From Sphaerolaimus hirsutus (lineage: Eukaryota; Nematoda; Chromadorea; Monhysterida; Sphaerolaimidae), in the NCBI GenBank assembly GCA_964036195.1, contig OZ038451.1, positions 11,040,529 to 11,104,528 of the forward strand: DNA of 64,000 bases. The letters run 5' to 3'. The position numbers and the translations under genes are program-made. Shown piece after piece: positions 46,886 to 59,800 of the stretch (within the stretch, counting starts at the first letter, position 1; every line of letters begins with the position of its first letter). The notes beneath the pieces are model-generated. The model was not told the DNA's origin and searched no databases. It worked only from the letters and a program-made list of their open reading frames with translations.

Positions 46886-47410
46886 ATGCCTGCAAGACGG
46901 TCCATACCTACAGCAAATTTTCTGTCATCATCCCGACATCAAACCACTAGTTCCAGCTCATATTTACAGTTTGCCCCGCGTGGCACTCATTGGGCAGATG
47001 AAATGGCAAATATACCAGATGGCATGTTTACCAAAGAATATTGGACTCAGCAATTTGATCAAAATAATGGCGATTTAGAGGCTACAAACAGGGATAAGTG
47101 GTCCTCCGCAATGCTGTCAGAACTATCAAATCAAAAACTTGTTGCACCAGAAACTCATGATAGGTCAGATGTTAATTTGCAGCAGCAACAGGATCAGTTT
47201 TCCCATACGACTGGGGAACCAGCTGCACCACAAGGGGATCTACATTCTCAGAATCCCCCACACACACAGCAGTCAGAAAAAGGTACAATACGAAAAAAAG
47301 GCTCAAAGAATGCTGAAAAACGTGATGCTGTTCAGCTTGTACGTCCTCCAAGCAATGCGAATGTAAAATCAAATACTGCTGGAATAACTGTTTCATCAGA
47401 GTGGCTTTAA
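46886..47410 (+). CDS. Small hypothetical virion-block protein (174 aa)
   Basis: The ATG at 46886 is the first Met of a frame running to TAA at 47410. It starts MPARRSIPTANFLSSSRHQ, then has a short ordered-looking part with WADEMANIPDGMFTKEYW, and ends Gln/Lys-rich. It lies between the two capsid genes and has its own AATAAA at 47462. No family is recognised. The position suggests a small capsid-associated or maturation protein, but nothing in the sequence shows this. Confidence 0.45.
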   Translation: MPARRSIPTANFLSSSRHQTTSSSSYLQFAPRGTHWADEMANIPDGMFTKEYWTQQFDQNNGDLEATNRDKWSSAMLSELSNQKLVAPETHDRSDVNLQQQQDQFSHTTGEPAAPQGDLHSQNPPHTQQSEKGTIRKKGSKNAEKRDAVQLVRPPSNANVKSNTAGITVSSEWL

Positions 47411-47461
47411 TTACATGTTACTATTCTACAATTTGTCATGATGTCTATGCTTAAATGAAAG

Positions 47462-47467
47462 AATAAA
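47462..47467 (+). terminator. Polyadenylation signal
   Basis: AATAAA about 50 bases after the stop at 47410. Confidence 0.45.
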
Positions 47468-47661
47468 ATGTATCAATTGACACAATAATGCTTATTTACA
47501 TGTGCGCTGAAAATGTATGCAAATACATGGAAATGTAAACTACATTTTTTACAGTTTTGTATTCTATACGTTTTTTGTCTTCTTCCATGGTTGCGATTAA
47601 TTTTTAGGCAATAAACAGGCAATAATTATAAAAAAATATTCAAAATAGCTAGAGAGTGTCA

Positions 47662-49450
47662 ATGGCTTCAAATCATCCTGCACGCATATTGAGCCCAAGA
47701 AAAAAACTTTTAGATAGTGGATCACATTTATTGCCATGCCCACCAGAATTCCGTCCAGGTATTTTTGTGCTTTTCACATGTACATTTGGCGCTTCACATA
47801 TTGCCACATTTTCAGATGCTCTCCCACCAACTCAAGCCTATGTGAGTCATTGTGAACGTGAGCAGCTACTTTTGATAAGTAATGGCGGAGAGACCTCACC
47901 ATGTAAGTTAAAAAACTTTCTATGCTGAAACAGTCCAATAAACATATTTTTCTATTTTTTAGATGTATTCACAACTGTGGCTGCAAGTACAGGATTGTTG
48001 GACTTTTCCTCATTAAACCTACATCTTCAAATGCGAGTTGAAACATCCGATGGCCATCGCATCAAAGAAACATATGAGGCAGGAAATGTATTGGATGCCC
48101 AGCCGGTTATATTGAAAGACAATGTTGCATATGTAGACAATCCATTGGAAAGCATTTGGGATGGAATTGAAATATTTCACAATTCTCTATTGCTAAGCCG
48201 AGAATCAAGCTATGGAAAAAAAGCCTTCATTAAGAAACTGTTGCAGACAAGTGGGGTCTATAGAAGGACACAATTGGCAGCCAGCGGGTATGAACATGAT
48301 AAAAAATCATCTTTTAACAGATATAAAGAACATGCCGTTTTTTGCTCAGATGGGTTGAAATGGAGGATTCGGAAGCAGAATCTGTTGGCAATCCAACAAC
48401 TGCATATTTTAAAAAGAGATCAGCACCTGTTTTCACAAGTCAAGAATTTTATGGTCGCCTAGCAATAGACTTTGGCGAGCAGGCAAAACCATGGCATTCT
48501 GCAATGCAATTGACAATCGTATTGCGCCGAGTTCCAGACGCATTGATGTTTGAATCTTTCAATCTTAGTCCAGATATAATTGGAAAATTGAAAATAAAAA
48601 TTGACAGCATAGAGTTGTCGGTGCGCAAAATACATCCCGTAAGTGTTTTTCTTCAAATACATAAAAAATGTATAGAAAATCAAATTGCAAAAACATTCAG
48701 GTGACATCATTGTCAATTGCACTGGCCGACAGAGTTAAGACACATGGCATTTATCATTCATTCCGGCAATATAGTGTTGGGCAAATGTATTTAACCGAGG
48801 GTGCGAGGGGCGCCCCTCCTATTGCTCTTGGGTCTCAGGTCGGGAGACTTCCTCGTGGCATTATCATTTGCATGAGTAAAACCGATGCCACAAATCCACG
48901 AGCAACAAATGAGCCACGACATAATTTCTTGCCACTACATGTGTCGGATCTTTCTGTTCAAATTGGTTCTCGTTTATGTCCAAATCGTCCACTACGTTTT
49001 CTATGGAATCAAGATAAAAGTTCTGACATTTTCCGAGAATGTTACAGTCTCATGGAAAGCTGGACCAATGTGCAAAATGAAATCAGCATGATAAAGTTTA
49101 TAAACTGCCAGTTTTTTGTATGCATTAGTTTATGCAATGACAAGGTTACAAGGTATAATTTCACTTACACTTGATTCACATGTTCAGTTTTGATGTATTT
49201 TTTATCATTTCAGCAATAGCTGGGAAGCATTAGACACTGGAGACGCATTTTTAAATATGACCTTTGCAAATGCTGTGCCTGTGGGAGGAATAATTTTATA
49301 TACTATCATGGTCAACGATGCGTTCCTAAGAATTGGCAAGTTTTTTAAAAAAAATTTTTAAAAAAATTTTTTTAAAATTTTTTTTAAAATTTTTTATTTT
49401 TTGCAGATTCGACAAATGCGATCCATACTCAGCAAGTTCATGGTCAATGA
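47662..49450 (+). CDS. Major capsid protein, double jelly-roll (471 aa, 7 exons)
   Basis: Exons 47662-47758, 47816-47902, 47963-48287, 48350-48638, 48701-49152, 49214-49335 and 49407-49450 sum to exactly 472 codons without a stop. The text follows Polinton major capsid proteins strand for strand: TGLLDFSSLNLHLQMRVET; the loop NPLESIWDGIEIFHNSLLLS; YGKKAFIKKLLQTSG; GRLAIDFGEQ; MQLTIVLRRVPDALMFE; then IICMSKTDA ... FLPLHVSDLSVQIGSR in the second jelly roll. The protein would form the trimeric hexon-like capsomers of a virion. The last intron (49336-49406) is GC-AG and made of A/T runs. No damage is visible, unlike the polymerase. The length is a little below the usual 550-650 residues. Confidence 0.85.
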
Positions 49451-50259
49451 TGCTATTGTTTGATGTCAATGTTAATTTTGTGATTATGTGATTGCAACAA
49501 GTCAAGTTTTTTTAAATTTTTTATTTTACTCCCAAACAAAACAATTTTTTTAAACATTTTCGATATAATCCATCACCAGGCAAAACAAAACAATTTTTTC
49601 ACCAGTTTTCACACATTTTTTGAAGATAATGAATATCTACCACCAGATTTAGATATATGTGATATTACCAATAAATGTAGGGGGTACAAAAAACCTACCA
49701 CCAAAATATTTAGACAATAAAAATAGCATACAAACATGAAAGACTGACTGTATCAGATGGCTAGACAATACAATATTACCTCATATCAAATATAAGAAAT
49801 AGTTGATTATCTGCCGGCAGGGGAAAATTGAAAAACATGATGCACCTTCTAAGACCCCCAATCCTAACTGTAAAATGTTCCCACCGGGGGAAGTGAAATG
49901 CGCAGTATAAGTTTGCAACTACATGGTTAAGACACATGAAATGCATTTTGTACCTATATGCAATGTAACAAATAAAAAAGTGTGGAAATATTTTTTTGTT
50001 TGTTTTATATTTTTTGGAAAAAACATTTCAAAATGAAGAATAGTAATACTATACAACCATTAAGCTCATCTCTATAGATATATAGTGGATGCTAAAACTT
50101 GGAAATACAATGCTGTACAAATATATACATTTTGCAAAATTTCACATGGCCCTGCAACAGTCCATAATTTTTTCCATTGCCAGTGAAACGTGGCTCTCAC
50201 AGTCGCAATGTGCGCAGCGCAAATACAGATGGTGATATGCCTCGGCCGTGTTGCAAAAC
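49451..50259. other. Intergenic region between converging genes
   Basis: No gene is seen. Rightward (major capsid) and leftward (long minus-strand) genes converge here. The stretch is AT-rich with several AATAAA hexamers (for example near 49665 and 49968) that could serve the major capsid transcript. Confidence 0.45.
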
Positions 50260-53200
50260 CTATACGGATGTTTCTACATGCCTAATTGATTATGAGCATA
50301 TAAGCAACATTGTATAGCTAATAGCATGCATGCATACCTGCACTTTTGCCAAAACTCGAAGCCATTTGTTTCACATTCGCCTTGTTCCTCCTGATTTGGC
50401 AGTAGATGCGCTGGCACTGCATGTCCAGACATATTTGGGGCCCTGGAGCCACGGGCGCGTGGAAATGACACATTCAGGGGGGCCCTGGGGACTTGGTCTG
50501 GATTGGCAATCACAATCATGGATTTTTGTACCACCTTTTCAATTTGCCTCCACAGTCTCAGCTTGTTGGTGACAGATTCGCGCACATTCTCCTCATATTC
50601 TGCGCGCAGCATTTTTGAAAGTGCCAAGGCAGATTCTGTTTGGCCCTGCCGATGAGGATTTGGCACCAATGAGTTCATGGCCCCAGCTGGCACGTTTCTG
50701 CTGGTGTCGCAAAGTACCTTGATCAAGTGGCACCTCAGAAGCATAGTGTCCATTTTTCGTGGGATCTAGAATGTATAATTGTATGTGTGCTTTATTTAGA
50801 TGGAATGTTTATCATTTTATTATTATTATTTAAACGTACGTAGCCAAACAATCTCAGCTGTGGCTGATCGGTGCCTTGATCTACAACCCATTGCACATTT
50901 GGGGGTTGGACCAGCAGTGGTGGTGGGCGTCCAAATCCTCTCCTTGGCGCAGCATATATGTTGTGGATCTGTCCTTGCACAGCCACTTTCTGTGTTGAAC
51001 TGCCAGCTTTTGAGCTGCTGGCATTTGAACTGCTGGCATTTGATTCTGTGGAATTGGAGTCCTGCAAAAAACTGTCATCCATATACTTGCCCATCATGTC
51101 CCGATTTTCTCTCAATATGCACCAAGTTGGACTGTTGATGTTTACTCTGTGACTGTCCACTGACATCTGGCGCTGCAATCTTACAGGCATGCCCGCATTT
51201 AAATGCTTGGCAATGATGCTGGCCACAGCATTTACATCATATTGGTGTGGTCTTTCTTCATAGATCAAGCCTGGAGTATTGTTGGGTCCCTTTCCAGCCG
51301 TTTCATATGCAATTGCCCATCCATATTGTGGTAGATTTTGAAAATGATCTTGGTTCAAGGCTGGCAAAGTGAGCAAGCCGCGCAGCATTTGATCAATGCG
51401 AAGCATGGACTGGTGGCGGACGCATGTCAAAGTTGCTTGCATCATTGCCCTGTCTGCCAGTCTAACCATTTCTTCAGCAACTTGTTCAGCCTGCTTGATT
51501 GCCACTTGTCGAGTGATTTGTGCCCGCCGAAGCTGCTCAGAATGTTCACTTCTCTCAGCAACAACTTGCTGTGGACTTTGGGCAGCTTGTTTCTCTGACA
51601 CTTTTTTTGTTTTCTTTGCTTCTTTCACTGGCCTTTTGTTGTCTTTAATTGGTATTTTCTTTTCTTTCCCACCCTGACGCATGAGCACTGCAGCATATGT
51701 TGGTGGTGGAGGCAAAACATCATCACTATCATCATTGTCATTCGCTTTGTGATCACCATCTGTCACTTGGGCATTTGCTGAGCTGCATATATTGGCAAGC
51801 TGCTGCTGAGATGCCTCTTTTGCACATTCTGCAATCGTGCTCAATGTGGCCAATGACTCTAAGGCACGTTGTGAAGCAGCTGAATGAGCCAATGTGGATT
51901 CAGTGTCTTGGGAGTTAGGCATTGTAGTTGTGGTAGATGCGCATTCCATTTCATCTCTAGAATGCTGGGGGGCCAAAGCTGGTCCAATAAATGAACTTTC
52001 CAATCCTGCATTTGCAGTATTTACAATGGTCTGTGCGAAAACATCTGCAGACATTCCCTTCAATTTTCCACTGCTATTCAAATGATTCAAATATGCACAT
52101 TGTCTCTGAAAAACCACATCCCCTATCACTGTGTTGACTTGTTGGCTAACTTGCTGCGCGCAATCTGCAAATTATAATTACGATATTTCATCATTTTAAA
52201 TGCATGTGATGCCTGTAAAACTACCTGGCGTAATTGGTCGGTCATCTCCGGTAGTTGGTCGAACAGTGGGTTGAGTCCTAGAAGGTCCCATATCACGTTT
52301 TCCTCTGCTGCCTGTGCCAGAGATTCTATGTCTCCCCCTGGACATCGATTTGGGGTTGGATCTTGGGGCGTTAGTTGCATGCTCAGCCCTAAGCCATCCA
52401 ACTGTGAGATCATTTTTTCTGATGATTTTTTCTGATTGACCTTTGCTTCCCTTTCCATAACCAGCTTGGACAGACTCTCCAAAGGAGGCAATGTCAGGCG
52501 TTGACGAGCTATTTGACGCAATCTTGGGCATAGTGCCAAGTCCACACTTTGATCTATCTGAAGAAGTTCCTTTATCTGATACATCTCCATCGGCAGAAAC
52601 TCTACATCTGGAATTTGATCCCCAGTGATGGCTATCTGTAGAATGGGATCGATGTTTGCTGGCGGCTTTGACAGCTTTTTTGAGTGCATCTTGGAACTTG
52701 GTCCTGGCAAACTGCAAGTACTGGCCTGGTGCTTCTCCACATGTCTCAATTCCTGCTCTGATCTCACATGCTCTGCTTGTAATGTCTCTGGTGATGGGCT
52801 GGAGGAAGAAGTCACTTTGCTTCTCAGGAAACTCTTTGCCCCTTTGCTCAGGAAATTGTGACGACGTCGGGCCTTGCATTTCTTGCATGCAAACCTGTCC
52901 TCCCTCGGGCGGCCCATCATGCTGGTGCTTGCAGTTCCTCTGCTGTAGCTGCTGCTGCTTTCGCTCTCGCCATCGCTTCTGCTCGATGTCCCACTTCTGC
53001 TGCCAGGTTTTTCGTTCCTTTTTTGGGCGACCACCAGTGCTGCGTATAGGCTGTGTTGCTTCATCTGTGGAGAAAACAATCTCCTCCTCAGACATTGGTC
53101 TGATTCGTTGATACCTTTTATCCGCTTTATGCTGCGACTCTGCCGTTTTGGTGCCCCCAGCTGGATCGCTTCCTTTGGTGCACTTGTCTGACCTTCCTGT

Positions 53201-55454
53201 CGTCTCGGTTCCTGATAAGCTGGCGAGCTTATGATGATCACATCCTGGTCTGCCTGGCATCTTGGTGGTGGTGGCGGTGGCACCAAGCACAGTGGAATGT
53301 CCACTGCTGATGTGCTCGGCTGCTGCTCCATTCCTCTCTCCAGATGTGGGGATGTGCTCTGCTGCGATTCCATCTGCTCCTGTGGTAATATTGTCACTTG
53401 AAATGGTGGACTCGACTCCCTGACCACTACCTGTGTCTGTGACTCTGCTGGCAATTCTGTCTGCGGCTGTGATTCTGGTAGGCTCTGCTGTGGAACTGTC
53501 AGGAGCTGAAAATAGGAAAATTGAAATAGTTTTGTTACAATTGAAAATACAGTTTTTCAACATACATTGCCGATGCTCCTTGCCACTTTTGCTGCCTGAT
53601 TTTCTCCATCTGGGCAGCTGGCTGCAGCCAATACCTGAGTCAATTTACACATATTTGAAACGTTTTCACATTGACCACAATGCATAATATCGCCAAAACT
53701 CACCCGCTCCAGATGTTTCTGTTGCATCAGCATCTCTGCATGCATGCCGTTGCTTTCTTCTGCCCTTTCTACTCTTGATTTTCTCCTTTTTCTCGTCATC
53801 TTTGGCGATGACCTGCATGTTGTTGTCACTATAGTTGCCAAAGCTGCTGCCACTCCTGGAGGCGGATTGCATGCATTTGCTGGAGGGGGTGTTGGCAGAG
53901 TCTGGAGGCTTGTCTGATGGCTGCTGGAGGGAATCTGCTGGCAAGCTGCCTTTCTCCGCACATTCTGGGGATAATTGGTCATATATGCATCTCTCCGAGC
54001 TGTTGACTTGGTACGCACCATCTTCGGCTGTGGCCCCCCTTCTGGACAGCTTGCTGTGCCTTGCTCCTGGCAAGAAGCTGATGTCGCATCCAAAACTCCT
54101 CCTTGATTCACATCGCTCTGGTTCACCAGAATGCTGACACTGGTGCTCACAGTCTGGGTTGTGGCTTGATTCAGGGGCTGCTGAATGGTGACGTTTAAAT
54201 TGCAATTTGCTGGAATCTGCTGGCCAATTGGTGTGGGAGCCGGTATTGAAGTTGACACCACCACAGAATCTGCACAATTTTGGAATTATTTTGAATTGCA
54301 ATGATACTATAAATATTTTGGCAAACTTTCTACCTGGTGTCTCTGGAACAGGCCCCTGGCAAATTGGTTGTTGATTGCTCATCAGGCTGATTTTCTGGCT
54401 CAGTGGGTGGTGTGGACTTTGCCTTGTATGGTGCTGGCAGGTATTGGAATGACCTAAAAACCTTCACAACATTTCCACATATGGTAAAAATGAATAAATT
54501 GTGATGAAATATACCTTTTGCTCTGACCGCGGCCGCGGCCACGTCCTTTTGCTGGGGGAGGATTTGATCCTGTAAAAATATTGCTACCTGTGCCACCTTG
54601 AGCATCCACAGGTGGCAGCGAAGTTTCTGAAGAATCCACTTTTGCAAATTTGTCCAAAATGTTGTCTAATGTTCGAGCTCTTCCGATGCCTCCCCTCTGT
54701 CCTGATTTTGAGCCTGCTGGCGCTCCTGGCGCTGCCGATAGTATAAATCCTGCTGGCGCTGCGTTACAGGGTGGCTTGCCAGTGCTGCCCAGCGATTGGG
54801 CAATTGACGATGGAGCAAATTCTGAGCCTAACATTACATTCTTTATATGCGGTTCTATTTATGGCAATGTGGTGTAAAATACCTGGTCTCCAGAAGGTTG
54901 CTCGTCTATTTCCAACAGTGCAATTAGCAGGTTCAATTGAAACAGCAGCAGAGTCCTCTGACGTTCGATCAACTCCAAAAGTTGCTCCGTTGACACCGAA
55001 GGCTGTACTCTCTGTCCCACTGGTGGTGTTTCTGACTCTGCTTCTGCTGAATGTGGTGGTGATGGCACTGGTGGCAGATCTAGTCTTGCTGGTGGAGTTG
55101 GGCAATGTGCAGCGTGCGTCGTCGATCCAGCACCCCTTGACATTTATGGTGTACATGTCAAAAATGACTGATATGAATGTGTGATATCTGACCATACCTG
55201 GTTGCTGTCTTGTTGAACTTCACTTTTTTTCCTGCTGCCTGTTTTTTCTTTTTTCCCGCCACTGTGAGCTGTTTTTATGTCTGTGATATGGAGCAATTCT
55301 GAGCCAAACTGATCAAATGATTCCCCAAGCTGGTGAATCACTTCATCAGTACCTCCACCACTGCCAAAATGCATAGAATGGAAGTCCAATTCATTCTTGA
55401 CAGATTTTGAGTCTAGTTTATCAGCATGTGCCTGATTGCCAGCAGCCTGATACC
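50260..55454 (-). CDS. Very long multi-exon gene of unknown function, about 1,500 residues
   Basis: Ten minus-strand exons can be chained in phase without a stop: 55198-55454, 54883-55135, 54515-54827, 54334-54453, 53704-54269, 53566-53634, 52225-53505, 50840-52164, 50338-50765 and 50260-50281 (TAG). The 5' end is not found. Recognisable features are RGRGRG near the third exon, basic blocks (KKEKIKSRKGRRK; GRPKKERKTWQQKW), a PPPPTY motif (late-domain type) and Ala/Gln-rich helices in the 52.1-50.8 kb exon. That exon also has an ordered part with YGWAIAYETAGKG. In exons 53.5-52.2 kb and upstream a second same-strand frame is also open and looks at least as protein-like (helical MEMYQIKELLQIDQSVDLAL, and FACKKCKARRR). 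It can join the next exon through an alternative GCGCAG acceptor 11 bases downstream. A virion or tegument-like role is only a guess. Confidence 0.55.
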
Positions 55455-55769
55455 TGCAAATGTTCAAGTATATCAATTGTAGAAGTGAATGTTTGCAGCT
55501 ACAAGAAATTGCGTGGGGGGCTGGGGGGGTGGGGGGAGAGGGGCAATACAAATGACGAAAGAATTATTTAAAACGTTGGGATGCAATGAATGTAGCAACA
55601 ATGAAAAAACGCCAGATGGGAGAGTTTTGATGAGCTTGGAAATTGAAAAAATGCGCACGTAGCTAAGTATATAAAAACAAAATGTATCAGTTATCTCTGC
55701 CACTTATAAAGTACCTTTATTTTTTAATTCCATAGAATTTCATTTTTTGGTTGCAAAACTTTACTGACT

Positions 55770-55880
55770 AAGCTGTGGGGAATTTATTATTTCGTCAGAA
55801 ATTTCGCAGATCGAAATGACCCCATGGGAGCTTATTACTTTATACGCAAAATTTGGGGGATTAAGAACGTTTTTCATCAG
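55770..55880. mobile_element. Degenerate host MITE fragment inside the Polinton
   Basis: 'ggggaatttattatttcgtcagaaattt' followed by 'gggagcttattactttatacgcaaaatttggggg' is the interior of the CCGTATTTCCTCGAAATA MITE family. The terminal CCGTATTT motifs are lost. Confidence 0.4.
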
Positions 55881-56858
55881 CAATTTTCATGAAATTGATA
55901 GTGAAAAAATGGGGAAGATAATTTGAATTATTATGGTACTTTTACATATTAAGCAAAATCGATAAAAAGTCGTGGCACCATTTAATAAGCAACGAATTTT
56001 TTACATTGACTGCAAAATAAATATTTCAATTCCTGCCCCCCTTCACAATAAAAAAACTATATCTATGGAAACCCGAATTAGAAGAACAACGTGGCACTAC
56101 GAATGCACCTCTCCAGACAAAAACATTCGCTATCAATGGATAGGAATGCCACTAGAATTAAACGGCATTTTAAGCAGTGCGAATATGCCCAGAAAAAGTA
56201 TTTTCCTAGATTTCTGAGTGGGCAACAAATATTGATTTATTTATCTCTTGCATCCACGCAGATGAAAAACCAATAGAATATCGGAAGTTTTATGCGGCCA
56301 AATAAAAATGCATTTGCTCCATTTCGGATCAATTTTGTGGCTATTTGGTCGGTTAATTATATTTGGCAAGGTTGTAAATTTCCAATGTTGCCTAATATAA
56401 TGACATTCTCTAATTATTTTAGCTGTCACATATGGCGCTCAACAATCGATCTGTTTTTGGTGTACTTGTCCCAGCCAAAATACCGGGATAATAAGGTGCA
56501 GCGCCGATAATTTGAGCCGGGGAAACTTCAAAGTTGTAAGTGATATTTTTTCGATGCTCTAAAATTGTCAAGTAAATTGTCAAAGAGTTTACATTTAAGT
56601 ATTTGTCATGTTGAAGGATATTTCTCATTGCTTTTGACACTTTGCATGACATTTGACATTTTACAGAGCATTTGTAAATAAATTTTGCAACACCTTTGAA
56701 TCTAATATTTAGCACTTTATAGGATCTCGAATGGTATTTAGCATTTTACTATGTACCTTGGAAATCATTTTGATTGACTGCAATGATTTCGCATGACATT
56801 TGACATTTTGCAGGGTGCCTTAGGAAAAATTTTGATAAATTAGAATATACTTTAAAAA
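55881..56858. other. Gap with short frames and a repeat fragment
   Basis: A frame at 55972-56217 contains a protein-like stretch (TTWHYECTSPDKNIRYQWIG) and a short one at 56292-56510 another. Neither can be joined to a neighbour, so they may be relics of upstream exons of the membrane-protein gene. From about 56590 to 56820 the sequence TTTTGACACTTTGCATGACA followed by TTTGACATTTTACAG is a fragment of the host ACATTTTACAGGG element. Confidence 0.35.
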
Positions 56859-59800
56859 ATGCAGGGCCATGTTCGCTACGAATGGAGCCGAGCTGCAAAA
56901 CTACTTTTACCAGATGGATTTTGCAATTTAGAAAAGGACCTTAAATCGCGGTAAGTTATGACTATAGCGTATCTTTGAGCTACATTCCAGAGTTTATATG
57001 CTGCCAAAAATATCTCCCGAATACAAATCGATGTATCTCATGGAAAGTCACATTCCAATATATTTTTATTATCCTTTTCAGGGTTGGGCCAAATACGATT
57101 GTCGAATGCAACATCGAGCAAGAAACAACATCCCCACCACACCTGCAAATTGGCACCACTCCAATCAGCTCCAAAATGCCAGCTAGCAGCACTACAATGG
57201 CGCCAACCACGTATGGCATCGATTATTTCCGGACTCAGCCAAGTGATGTAGTCACAGTTGAAACAGCAGTTAGTTCAGATTTTGCAATTGCAATTTATAA
57301 ATAGATGCCTGCATGTTTTGGTTGATGTTTTGATTAAGTGACGTTGTGTCAATTCAGGTGGACATCTGCCATATCTCAGACCATGACATGGAAAATGTGC
57401 GAAAAATAGTTGCAGATACTGAAATGCGACTATTGAATAAAATTCCGAATTACGATTTGCCCATTTCAAACTGGCAGAAACTTGAAACAGAAAAAATTGA
57501 CAAACTTGTGGAACTTGGCAATGCATTCCTAATGGACCTAGAAAAAGCCAAAGTTGATGGAAAAAAGCAACTTTTTGAAATGCTGAATTTGCACGATAGT
57601 CAGTTGCTGGCAAAAATTAATCAGAACATAAATTTGAATGCTGGAACTGTGCAAAAGTTTACTGAGCATTTTGAGGCAATTATTGGCAAGTTGAATGAAA
57701 AAAAAGCCTGCCCAGATGTAATTCCAAAGACTGTGGTGGGTTCAAAAGATAATTTTGAAGTTTTAAATTGTTGCAATATGTACACATTTTACATCACAAA
57801 CATTTTGCAGTCCAACACTGATCAAATATTGAAAAATTTTTCCACTATATTGAGTTTGCATAGTGATCAGTTGCTGGCAAAAATTAATCAGGACATAAAT
57901 TTGAATGATGAAACTGTGCAAAAATTTACTGAGCATTTTGAGACAATTATTGGCAAGTTGAATGAAAAAAAAGCCAGCAGCGATGCAATTCCAAAGCCTG
58001 TGGTGGGTTCAAAAGATAATTTTGAAGTTTTAAAGTGTTGCAATATGTAAATGTTTAACATCATAAAACATTTTGCAGCCCAACACTGATCATTTGACAG
58101 ACCAAATATTGAGAGATTTTTCCACTAAAATTTATGGTCTCTTTGATGCGCATGATGCCAAAATCATTTCCAGAGTTGAGCAGATGTCAAATGCCAGCAG
58201 TGCGTACATTCATGTAGCCAAAAACGAAATGGCAAATGTGCAAGCTAATTTGACAAAGCTATGTATGCAGCATGACAATTTGACAGAAACAATTCATGTC
58301 GAAATGAATGTGATCATTGGTCCAATTACAAAACTCCTGGGCAAAATTGATTTTCTTGTAGAAAAACATGATCTAATCATAGAAAAAATTGATTTGATCA
58401 TGGAAAAAATAAAAAATTTGAATGGAGAATGCCCAAATGTTACATGCATATCCCAGGTGGGCCATTTTTGAAACATTTTATGAATAGAAAAAATGATTTT
58501 TTCTTAATTGTGAATTTAAAAGCAACTTTGCAGAGTGATGGCAATACATTGACTGAGAAAAACATTGATGTGATTTTGAATGGTGTGGTGGCAGTGCTCA
58601 ATGAAAACAATAAAAAAATCTTTTCAGAAGTGGTGCAGAATGGTAAAAACATCAGGAATACCTTAACAGATTTTCATGTACTCCAATTTTCCTCATTTTT
58701 TTATCCATACTCTTTCCACATGTTATACATATGCTACTGTTAATCTATAGATATCTGTGGATGGCGACCTGAAAGAACTTAATCAAACTGTGATATGCAT
58801 GTTCTCATCCCTTGGCCATGGCTTCATGCTGCTGAATAATAGCTTAGATAAAATGCAGGTTTGTCAAATGATCATGCAAAATCTTTAAATGTATGTATTT
58901 ACTGCATGTCACATTAAATGCAGATGGAATGCAATGAAACTGAAATTTGGGGGAAAGTTTTGGCTGAAAATAGGCAGCATTCAACAAAAATGACAATGCT
59001 TATGGAATTAATAAAGAAAAAGCATCTAATGGGGAAAACTGAAAATACTGCCACAATGTCCACCACCCCAAGAATAGTGCATGGAGTGACCAAAACAGAC
59101 AGCCAAAATGTGCAGGCAAACATTCTAAGTGATATGAGATTTAGCTCAGACTGGACAGATGAAAAGGCAGATATGTCCATGCATGGCAGTTTTTTGCAAA
59201 ACTCTATTGAGAAAAATGTTCAAAATGCACTATCTGTAATGATCAAATATATTGACGATTCTAATGGAAAAAACCAAATTTTGCTGGCAAAACGACACCA
59301 TGTGATTTTAACTCTTATTTGGATGTATTTTCAATGTCGATAGCAAGTAAACATTTTGCCATCATCGCAGGATCAAATGGTTATGTTGAGTGCAATAGTT
59401 TTTTTATCCTGTGTCTGCATTATTCTGCTGATTGCTTTAATTACCGGCTATATGACTTTCAAGCCTGACAAAAAAGTGCACCCCAATGTGGAGGCCGGCA
59501 CTATGTAAGTTGTCTAATAAAACTAATCCAAATATTATCAATACTTTTTATATGATTGTTTCAGCCGGGAATCCACGCTATTGTCAACCGTAGAGCCTTC
59601 CAGCACCGTTTTTGACATGACTCATGAAGTAGCACAGCCAACGACATCCGTATGTTTATTTCAGAGAGGGGGGGGTTTTGGGGGGGAATTTAAAAGTGGA
59701 ATTTAAAGTGGAATTTGAAAAAAAAATTTTGGGGGAATTTGAAGGAGGTTAATAAATTGAGGGATTTGGGGAAGGTTTTGGAGGAGGGAGGGATTATTTT

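Noticed and set aside
49336-49406. A/T homopolymer run as an origin or hairpin terminator
   Set aside because: It lies between two in-phase capsid exons and is best explained as a degenerate intron.
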